Source: Bacteroidota bacterium
GTDB lineage: Bacteria > Bacteroidota > Bacteroidia > Chitinophagales > Chitinophagaceae
Reading direction: 5' to 3'
Length of the DNA stretch: 64,000 bases
Assembly (NCBI GenBank): GCA_023416995.1
Contig: JAEZGI010000025.1
Coordinates: forward strand, 1-64,000
The notes under the pieces were generated by a model that saw nothing but the letters and a program-made list of their open reading frames with translations, had not been told where the DNA came from and did no database searches. Below are positions 27,848 to 39,800 of this stretch, in pieces (within the stretch, counting starts at the first letter, position 1; each line of letters starts with the position of its first letter). A program made the position numbers and the translations under genes.

Positions 27848-30800
27848 ATGAAAAGTTGTTTTTTGCGAACCTACCCGGTGAACATTGTATTCGCCGTGTT
27901 AGCAGTCCTCGCATTTGAGCACAGAAGCCACGCTCAAAACATTACCCAGTATAATTTTACCAGTACTTCAGGGTCTTTCACGGCAATTGATGGTATTTCG
28001 CCCGCACTTTCAACCGGGTCGGTAGATGATGGCGCTTTCAATAATCTTCCAATCGGATTTGATTTTTGGTTTATGGGAGAACGTCATACCCGTATTTCCG
28101 CGTCCACCAATGGTCTTATTGCATTTGGAACCACAGTAGCAAATGACTACCAGAATGATCTCACTAATGGCGGCACAAGACCGCATATCGCACCGTTGTG
28201 GGATGATCTGAACCTGGTTGCCGCAACAAACTTTAGTTATCTCACTACCGGCACTGCAGGAAACAGGATATTAACGCTGGAGTTTCTGAATGTAAAATGG
28301 AACTATAATGCATGGGGAGCTGTTATTTCGTTCCAGGTAAAATTGCATGAATCTACCGGTAAAATCGAAATGATTTACCGCCAACAGATGATGGGCGTTA
28401 GCAGTGGTTCAGCATCTATAGGTATTGCTGCAACAGCGAAAGGTGCCGGCAACTTTCTGTCGGTCAGCAACGCAGGTACCAGTGTAAGTTCTACTACAGA
28501 GGCCTCAGTAAGCACTAAACCTGCAACCGGCAGAACATATTCTTTCACACCGCCTGTACCTGCTGCTCCGACCGGATTATCATTTACCAATGTAAGTGGC
28601 AGTACCATGACATTGAACTGGTCGGATAATTCGAACAATGAAACGGGCTTTGCTATATACCGGTCAACTGATGGTGTGAATTATACCTTCGTTTCTCAAA
28701 CTGCAGCAAATACAACATCCTCTCCACAAACTGATCTCACCCAGAACATCACGTACTATTGGAGAGTTTTTGCTGTATCGGAAGGAGCGCTGAGTGCCGC
28801 ACTGGCCGGATCAAGAGTAACACTTTGTTCAGGGCCATCCATTTCACAATTACCTTCAACAGGACTCATCAGCTATCACAAATTTGAAGGCAATGCAAAT
28901 GATGCGCTGGACAATAACAACGGAACGCTGCAAAATGCACCGGCGGTAACAGCCGATCGTTATGGCAACAATACTGCATACAGCTTCAACGGTGTTAACC
29001 AATACATTTCCACCAACAATGCATATGTTAACCCCAGCACGGTTTCCGTATCTGCCTGGTTTAAAACCTCAGCAACAACAGGCGGAGTTCTTGCCGGATT
29101 CTCAAGCATGCGAACCGGCAACGGTGGCAATCGCGACCGTTTCATTTACATGACCAGTGGTGGTCAGCTTTATTTCGGTGTGGCTCCGGGTGCCGTAAAA
29201 AGATACATAAGTACTACCGCCTCATTCAATGATGGACACTGGCACATGGCCACAGGTACAGTAGGTGCCGGCGGACTAAAACTTTATGTAGATGGTGTGC
29301 TGCTTGCGAGCGACCCCACAGTTACGAGCTCTGAAGTTTACACTGGGTATTGGCGATTTGGGCACGACGATATAAGCACGTGGCCCGAAGCACCTGCAAG
29401 TCACTACTTCGAAGGAACCATCGATGATGTTATTGTACATCATCGCGAATTGTCTGCCAGTGAAATTGGCATTTTGTTCACCGCTCCGGACGGCGCAGGA
29501 AGCAATAGCCCGGTCTGCGTAGGGGGCACACTCAACCTGACTGCCAGATCAGCCGCGGGCGCCATTTATTCGTGGACAGGTCCAAACGGATTCACCTCGT
29601 CTTTACAGAATCCAACGATCGTTTATACGACTGCAGCACAGGGTGTTTACAAATTGGAAGTAAGAAGCGCAGGTTGTTCAACGCCAACAGTCGCTTATGT
29701 AAGGGTTACAGGAAGCAACGCACCTGGTCAATGGACCGGCAACGTTAGTACCGACTGGGCGAACCCGGCGAATTGGTGTTCAGGAGTATTGCCAACAGCT
29801 ACAACCGACGTAACTATTTCAGCAACTGCTACCAGGATGCCAACTATCGCCACCAGCGTTGATGTCAACAATCTCACCATAGCAGCAGGAGCGAGCCTCA
29901 CGCTGTCAGCAACAGGCACCTTAAACATCAGTGGCACACTTACCAACGCCGGCACCATAAGTAACTCGGGAACCACCCGGTTTAACGGAACCTCCGGGCA
30001 ACAAACCTATTCAGGCATCAGCCAGTTTCACCATATAGTAGTGGCTAACCCTGCGGGAATTGCCATCGCTACCCCGGTTACTATCAACGGAAACCTGACG
30101 ATAAACACAGGTATTGTATCAAGCAACAATTTCAACATCAGCATCAAAGGAAACTGGATTAATAACGCAACGGCCACTTCATTTAACGCCGGAACAGCCA
30201 CTGTTTCGTTCAATGGCAGTACCGTTCAAACCATTGGCGGAACATCTTCTACCACCTTTAATCATCTGACGGCAGCAAGTACAGGAAGCACCGTAACATT
30301 ACTGAACAATGTTAATGTCAGCGGCAATCTATCTGTAACATCGGGAACGTTTAACTTATCAACCTTCAACGCCAACCGCGCTGCTGCAGGCGGCATTTTG
30401 CTTGTCTCAAACAATGCAACACTTTCAATAGGTGGTACACAGAGTTTTCCCGCGAATTATACAACCAACACCCTGGTCACAGCCAGTAATGTTGAATATG
30501 CCGGCACCAACCAGACGGTTTCCAACCAGCTTTATGGTAATCTTATTCTGACAGGGTCGGCCGGTGCGGCGGTCAAAACTTTTGCTGCAGGAGCTATGAC
30601 TATCGAAGGAAACCTGATATCCAGCAGCGGTGCAGCAACTTCAGTTTCAGTAGTACCTGCTGCGGATGTAACTATTAACGGCAATGTTACCATTGGCACT
30701 GCAACAACGCTAAGTGGCAGCTCATACATTTATAATATTGGCGGCAACTGGACCAACAACGGCACATTCGCAGGCAATAGCGGAACAGTTGTTTTCAAGG

Positions 30801-33800
30801 GTACCGGAACAACAGTGACCGGAACTGGTGTACAAGGTTTTAATAACCTTACCATCGTAGCATCAATGGTGTCCTTTACGAGCAACAATGTCACCGTCTC
30901 CGGCAACCTGTCAACAACCGGTTCAGGTTCATTTAGCCAGGCAACCGGTGGAACGCTGACCATGACCGGCAGCGGCAAAACAATCAGCGGAACAGGTATT
31001 ACTCTGAATAATTTAAACGTTCCGGGTAACGTATCGATTGCCTCATCACTTGCGCTTGCCGGCGATCTCAACATACCAGGTAGTTTCACAGCCAGCGCAG
31101 GGACGGTAACGATGAGCGGCAGCTCAAAATCAATCCTTGGCGCAGGAACAAAAAATTTCAGTACTTTATTTGTCACTGGTTCTGTGACTACCGCTGTAAA
31201 TTTCAATATTTCATCGGGATTAAGCGTGGTAGGAGCATTTTCTGCAACGGGTGGGATCGCTTCATTTAGCGGGACATCCACATTAAGCGGTACTGCCAAC
31301 CTGAGTGCCGTTTTGCTTAACGGCACTAAACTTCAGCTCACTGCAAATTCCGAGCTTGGAATCGGCTCTTCGCTCGCAATTGCTGCAGGATCACTCGACG
31401 TTACTACCTCAACACCCAATACCGTCAATTTCAATGGCACCGGTGCCCAGAATATCAATGGCATTGATTATAACCGACTTATTCTAAGCAACGGCGGCAA
31501 TAAAACTGCTTCTGCTGCCATCACTGTAAACGATGATTTCACTATTGGATCGGGAACAACCTTTACTTCTGGTAATTTTATTCATAGTATTTATAAGAAC
31601 TGGACAAATAACGGAAGCTTTACAGCAGGCTCGGGTACTATTCGCTTTACAGGAACTGCTACAAGTAATATCATCGGAGCAACGAGTTTCAATAATCTTA
31701 CACTTGACCATGCTACTGATGCAGCCTCTGTTATTCTACAAAGTTATGTATCGGCTGTAGTGGTAAATATAACAAGGGGTAAACTACTTACCGGAACGAA
31801 CACAGTTACCATCACTTCAACCAGAAACGGGAATGGCATCATACTTGGGAACATCAGGCGCACACATGCATTTGCACCAGGCGTCGCTTATGCTTTCGAA
31901 AGCCCATATAATACAATAACTTTCGCATCAGTAACAGGAGTTTCAGATGTTACGGTTTCAGTGTCAACTAACAACACTACCGATTTCCCAAACAGCGCAT
32001 CAATTCATCGCGAATACAACGTAGTAATACCGTCCGGCACCTATAATGCAACGTTACAACTGCATTATGAAGATGATGAACTGCATGGTAACCAGGAAGA
32101 AAATATGGGACTGTGGCGATACAACATACCCACCTGGACACCAGTAGGAAAAACAGCCAACAATACTTCTTTGAATTATGTTGAGCAAACTGGCTTAACT
32201 AATGTTAATGGCAGATGGACGCTGTCAGACAACTCGAATGTAGTTCAATGGAACGGAAGTATCAGTAGCGACTGGAACACACCCGGCAACTGGACGGTGG
32301 TCGAAGGTTCTGCCTCCAGACCTCCCGGGCCATTGGATATCGTTCTTCTTGGTAATGCTGCATTTACCAATCAACCAACCATCAATACTGCCGTATCAGT
32401 TAAAAAGATTGCTTTCGCAAGTACAAAAGCAGTGAGCCTGACCCTTGCTGCCGGCGGATCCTTAACTACTGCAGGTACTATTGATGGCACCTGGGACAAA
32501 AACATGATGCATATCATTAACGTAAACGACCAAACGCTGACTGTCAATGATCTGAACCTGGGCGACAATTTAAACGGAAGAGGCATCCATTTAAACCTGG
32601 GATCCGGCGTCATCACAACTTTAGATGGAATCAGGCAATCTGGTGGCGCAAACATAACTGTGACCGGCACGGGTACCATCAGGATTTTTGAAGATTATGA
32701 ATACGTCAGCGGAATTTTCACTGCTGGTAACGGCACCGTTGAATACAACGGCGTATTGAACCAGGCTATCGGACCGGTTATATATAACAATCTGACAATA
32801 AATAAGCCAACTGGTATTGCATTGATCAACAGTGCAACCACTATTAATGGAAATCTGCAGGTCTCTTCGGGTGAATTGCTGAATCAGGTCAACACCATCA
32901 TTAAAGGTAATGTTACCATCGCACCGCAGGGAACATTTCAAAATGAATCCGTTTTGCATGTAAGTGGCAACTGGACCAACAACGGCAATTATATCAGTGG
33001 GCCGGGTTCTGTATATTTAAATGGACCTGGTACTCAAAATATTTCAAATACCACTTTTGAAACCCTGATTATCGAAAAACCAGTCGGCTCAAGTGTGGTC
33101 CTTGGTTCAGACATTGCACTCAAGGGAAGTTTGCTTATCAGTTCCGGAAGTTTGAATGTGGTTACTTACAGCTGCGGGCGACTAACGATGGGCGGAGCTT
33201 TTAATCTTGGCGATTCAGCCACATATATCACAGCCGGAAACTCCCCGCCTCTGAACTTCACGACATACACCGTAAGCCCGTCAAGCACTGTAATATACAA
33301 TGGAACCACTCCACAGGTCATCAACATCGAGGGCATCACACTGGGACATGCAATATTTCGCAATGCGGGGCAAAAAACGCTTGCTTCAGGAATCGCCATT
33401 GGAGGTGATCTCACTATCGAAAGCGGTTCTAATCTGAACGCAGGAACTAACACTATCAGACTGGGAGGAAACTGGAAAAACTCCGGAACATTTAACCAGG
33501 GAACCGGAACTGTGCTTTTCAATGGCACTGGTAAAACCATAAATGGAAATACTACTTTTCATACTGCAATCATTGCGGGAAGTTATACGCAGCTGGCTAA
33601 CATTACCTACGACAATTTGCTTCATATTACGCAAAGCGGTGCAATTTCATCCGGCACAGGCATTTTCACCACTATGAACGGAGACCTTATGAATCTTGGT
33701 AGCCTTATCACCCATGGCACCACTACCTACAGCGGTCTCAGGGTTCAAAAGTTAAGTTTGATCAATAGTACCACTTTTGCGCTTATTGTAAATTTCAACG

Positions 33801-36800
33801 GGTCCGTATCACCAATACTTAATTCAACTTCAGTACCTCAATTCGGATATATTAATATCAATAATACCGGTGGGCTTAAACCAAGTGTTGACTGGACAAT
33901 CGCCTATAATATGACGGTTGGAACCGGTGCTTCGTTCCATGGCGGAAACTCCGTACACACAATGATGGGAAGCGTTATCAACAACGGTACGATAACCAGC
34001 GAGGGGACCATCAATTTTGTTCCTTCCACTGCTGCAACTATTAATTTTGGAAGTCACTTCTCAAGCACTGGCTTATTGAATTTCGGTGGTACCGGGGCCA
34101 TCACTGTACAGGGCACTCCTGAAGCGATGCACGATGTGGTTATATCAAATCAACACGTAACAGGTGTATCCCCATCATCATCCTGGACTGTAGACAGCAA
34201 CTTTACGGTTGAAAATAACGCGGTGTTTAATGCCGGGTCAGCAACATATACGGTAGGGGGAAATCTGGTGAACACAGGAACTATTAATGCAGGTTCATCA
34301 ACTTTCATACTGAATGGTTCTGTACAACAGCGAGTGTCTTCATCTTCCGCTTTAAACAACGTTACGATGAATAAAACCGGCGGAAACGCGCTGCTGTTCA
34401 GAGATCTCACCATCAATAACACATTACATTTTATATCCGGTACGATAACCACAGGCACATACAAAGTGATCCTGCCTGCTACGGGCAGCATCAACGGTGC
34501 CGGGCAGCCGCGCGGTTGGATTAATGGTAATCTTCAGAAACACATCTCTGCAGGCGCTACATCATTCAGTTATGAAGTTGGAGACCAAACTAATTATACT
34601 CCGGCGACTATCTCATTTTCAAATGTAAGCATTGCAGGGCAGCTTACGGTAAAAGCGGTACCGGCGCAACATCCTAACGGTTCCGGTTCAGTAATTAATG
34701 ATTTTAAAAATGTGAATCGTTACTGGTCGCTTGTAAATGCAGGAATTGTTTTTGATGAATATGCTGCAACGCTGAAATTTAAACCGAGTGATGTTGATGC
34801 CGGCGCCATTCCGTTAAATTTTGGAATTGATGTGTACAGTGGATCATCATGGTCGCTGCCAACTATTGGCAATCGCACTGACACAAGCACGCAAGCTACC
34901 GGCATTTCACGAATCGGCGATATAGCTATCGGTGAGATTTGTAACGCGGGTACTACCATCACTTATAACGGATCGCCGTATTGTCTGAGTTCCGGCATCG
35001 CAACAGTATCTTTATCCGGTACAACCGGTGGCATATTTACCGCAAGCGGCGGGCTTAATATCAATCCGGTAACAGGCGAAATATTACTTTCAAACAGTAA
35101 TGCCGGCACATTCACCATCACTTATACAGTCGCAGCAACGGCCTCCTGCCCGATTTACACAACAACTGCAACTGTTGTGATTACGAAGCCAACCGAAGCG
35201 AACATATTGTATGAAGCATCTCCATACTTTGCAGGCTCGACAGTGATGGCAGTAGTAACTTTCAGTGGTACAGAGGGTGGTAAATTTGGTTCAACCACAG
35301 GATTAGTGATTGACAGTTTAACCGGCGCCATCAATGTTTCATTAAGCACTGCCGGAAGTTACACTGTGACTTACACACTTGAAGCCGTTGGCGGTTGTGC
35401 ACCTGTGACAGCGACTGCCAACGTGGTGATTATTTCAAAGAAGACCTGGGACGGCGGCGCCGGAACCACTAATTGGGGCGATGCCAACAACTGGAATCCG
35501 AATGCTGTTCCATTAGCATCGGAAGATATTGAGCTGGACGGTGCGTTTATTATTGACGTTAATGTTGCCGGATTTACAAAATCTCTGACATTAAACCATC
35601 CGTTGCTGGTGCTGACCATGAAGACAGGCAACACCATTTCAGTTGCTGGCAATCTGAATGTATTATCAGGCACCTTCAACACCGAAACCAACCTGCCTGC
35701 GGTAACAGGCTCCACTAGTATCACGGGTGGAACTATCGGCTACACAGGTACCGGAACCCAGACAATTGCACCGCTTAATTACAACAATTTAACAAGCAGT
35801 TCATCCGGCACCCGTATTCTTTCAAATTCAGGCGTAATCGGCATACGTGGTCAATTTGCACCTGGCGCAAATAGCTATGTGATCACTGGTAGCACAGTTG
35901 ACTTCAACGGAGCGACTGGCCAATTGATTCCTGCTATTAACTACTACAACCTGATTGTCAGCAATGCCGGGGTAAAAACGGTGATGCCAGGTACAGCTGG
36001 TGTTGCCGGTATACTGTCGGTTAACGGGTCGGCTACACTGAACACTTCAGATGCTGCAGCTACGATCAGTTATAATGGTAACCAGGCTCAGAACGTTACT
36101 CCTATCTCTTATTATGCCCTCAATATTTCGAGTGACGACATGGTCAGGATATCATCAGCCATTTCGGTTCCCAAATTTTCTATAACAAAAGGAACATTCG
36201 ATCTGAACACTTTTAGTTTAACAAGCACCGACACTGCCATGTACAATGGTGGGCATGTACATAATGGACCCATACAGGCGACCGGCAAGTGGGCATCGTT
36301 CAATGAAACCAATATTAATGCTCCGATCACTGTCAATTGCGCTAACCTATATTTGAGCAAAAGCACTTTTAACGGGGTAACTCATCTCTCTAAGAATGGC
36401 CCGGGTCTGAACACTTCAGGTGGGGGCAATACATATAACGGCATAACTGTCATCACAAACAGTGGATCTGGCTCACTGGATCTCGCGAACACAGACCCTG
36501 AAATTTTCAATGCAAATCTTACGATCAATAATACCGGAGCATCACGAATACAAATTGGTATCAGTTCAGAAAATAACGTTTTCAATGGCAATGTAACTAT
36601 CAATCACGGTGGCAACACAGTAAGCAACAATACCATCATCAGCCGAAACGCTTCAGCAAGTGCTGTATTCAACGGTAATCTGATACTCAATTGCACCAAC
36701 CAGAATACCAGTTCCGGTATCATTATTGCCAATGACGGACGTATAACAGTGAACGGAAACATCATTGTGTCATCGACGAACGGGCGTGGCATATTGTTTG

Positions 36801-39800
36801 GCGCCGCTACAGGCACTGTGACAATTACCGATGGCTTCACCATCTCCGATGACGGAGCGGGCATGTTTACAACTGGCACCCTCACATTAAATAAATTTAT
36901 CCAGTCCGGAAACACTGCGCAAACAATCCGGCTTACGGGCACAGCAAACCTGTTGATCGGTACCGGATCAAAATTTGAGGGTGCAGTTAACTTTACAGCG
37001 CCGGAATTATTCCTGACTGATGCTCAATTCAATGGTGCCGGTGTGTTCACAAAAACCGGGGGCGCAAATAACGTCACCGTTGGTGGAAATACCTTTGGTG
37101 GCCCTGCGCTGATCAGGAACACTGGCAGTGGCTTCTTCAGACTGGCAAATACAAAAGGCGACAATTTTAAAAGCAACGCTACTTTTGTGCAGCTTGGCGC
37201 TGGGTTGCTTCAACCGGCTTACAAAGGCACAACATCAGTTGCCGGTCACCTCTCAACGGAAGGCACGCTCAGTGAGATCGGCTTTGGATCCGGTGGTGGT
37301 ACCGTCATGATGAATGGTACGGTAAAACAAAATATCGAAGGAACGATATCTCCACGATTCAATAACTTAAGAATTGAAAACGCAGGTGATACTGTAGCGC
37401 CGAAAGTCAACCTGATCATCGATGCTCATATGACCGTGGCATCAGGGGTACTTAATCTTGGAGTCTTTACCGCAGACCGTTCAACCGCTGGCGGTTTATT
37501 GACCCTGGCAAACGGAGGTAAATTAAGAATTGGCGGAACTAATACAATTCCGGCGAACTACAACACCCATGATATCGGTGCCACCAGCACCGTCGATTAT
37601 GCAGGCGTAAATCAGATTGTAGCTGCCTTAAACAGTTCGCAACTATATGGACATCTGACGATATCCGGAACAGGCGCAACAGTTAATGCTGATTTGCTTG
37701 TGAGGAATAACCTGAATGTGCCTGGCAGCTTCGACATTAAAACCTTTAATGTAAAAGTAGGTGGCGCGCTGACATCATCAGGAAATTTTACAGTAAGCGA
37801 AGGTGCAGTTGAAATGAATGGCAGTAATGCTCAGCTGATTCCTGCAGGCGTGTTCACAGGCAATGTTATTAAGGAGCTTAGGATAAATAATGTAACCAAC
37901 GTAACACTGGCTGGTTCGTTAAATGTCAAAGATGTATTGCATGTGTATAACGGGCAGTTCAATACCGGCGGCCACCTGATATTGCGGTCAACAGCAACCG
38001 GTACAGCGCGGGTAGCAGAAATCACTTCAGCTGCCGCGCAACCGATCGTAGGAAACGTACTCACCGAACGTTACATCCCGGGAAAACGTAAGTATCGTTT
38101 ATTGACGAGTAGCGTAAGCACTTCTTCCGGTAACACACTCAGTCCCGGACAGGAACATCTATCAATATGGGGCAACTGGCAGAACCAGGGCAACAACGTA
38201 ACAGGAAACAATGGTACACTAATTACCGGTGGTACCAGCGCTGATGGTTACGACACACAAACAGGCAACCCTTCACTGTTTACATATGATGATGTAAACC
38301 GTGCATACCGCCGCTTTTCCAGTACAAACGGGAACACTACAAAATACACACCATTAAAAGCGGGTGTAGCATACTATATGTTTGTATATGGTGACAGGCT
38401 TAACACGGTCAGCACATCAAACCCAAACAATACAACATTAAGATCTTATGGCACACTGCTGACGGGTGACCAGGTATACACACCGTCATCTGAGAATCCA
38501 CTGTCAAACGTACCGGAGCGATATACGATGATTGGCAACCCGTTTGCTTCGCCGATCGACTGGGCAAGCTTACCCAAAACAAATGTCTCCAACACTTACT
38601 GGGGATGGGATCCAAACCTTAGCAATACCGGCGGATATGTCACAGTGAGCACTGCAGGTTCGGTCACTATTATTGCACCGTTCTCGGGGAGTACAGGTCT
38701 TGATCAGTACATACAACCGGGTCAGGGTTTTTTTGTGAAAACTACCGCGCCTTCCCCCACCCTCATCATAAGGGAGCGTGATAAGGTAGCTAATTTCAAT
38801 CCGCATGCATTCAGCATGGTGCAGACCCTCGGGGCACGTACAGTGAAGAAAGTTTCATTGATGGCTGTGAACCTTCAATATAACAATGGTGCAACAAAGG
38901 TATTGGCTGATGGTGTGGTCGCTGCATTTGACCAGGGATTTTCTGCTGCTGTTAATGACCAGGATGCAGCGAAAATGATGAACACCGCCGAAGCCATTTC
39001 TATATTAAATGGAAATGCAGTTCTCAGTATCGACGCCCGCCCCGTACCGGTTAATAATGATACTGTGAAATTACAAATGGCGCGCATTACAAAATCACAA
39101 TACACACTCCAGATATTTTCACAACAAATGGAAACTTCAGGATTGCAACCTTACCTGGAAGACAACTTCCTGAATACGTCCCAGTTGCTTTCCGTCAAAG
39201 ACACTAATTATATTTCTTTCAGTGTAACTGCCGTTGCTGCATCTTCTGCTCCTGATCGTTTCCAGATAGTCTTCCGGGCGCCGCTCGTGCTGGCTACAAA
39301 ATTTGTTTCAGCGAAAGCTGTTGCAAAAAACAGCGACGTCGAAGTTGATTGGAAAGTTGCGGACGACAAGGGCCATGAAATGTATGAGGTACAAAGATCA
39401 ACAGATGGTAACAACTTCACAACCGTGGTGAGGGTAAACTCAAACGCAACCGGGCAATACAAGTGGCTCGATGAAAGTGTGACGTCAAACATAATTTACT
39501 ATCGCATCAGGGCCGTCAACCAGGGTGGAGATAACATTTTCAGTAAGACGATGACAGTTAAGCTCGTGGGAGAGAATCCGTCTGTAAGGATATTCCCGAT
39601 TCCTGTTACCGGATACAGGATGAACCTTGAAATCAATGACGTGCAGAAACGAAGTTATCAATTGCGACTATCAGGTACACAGGGGCAGATAGTGATGATT
39701 AAACATATTGAACATACCGGTGGAAAAACAGCGTATCAGATCATTATTGACAGAAGTCTGAAACCTGGTGTTTATTTCGCGAAGATTTACTCAGCCGCTA

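Noticed and set aside
30730..31326. 198-codon antisense frame inside the giant surface-protein gene
   Set aside because: It is a Val/Pro/Leu-rich mirror of the Thr/Asn/Gly-rich repeats, with no domain or signal; many similar antisense frames occur along the gene.
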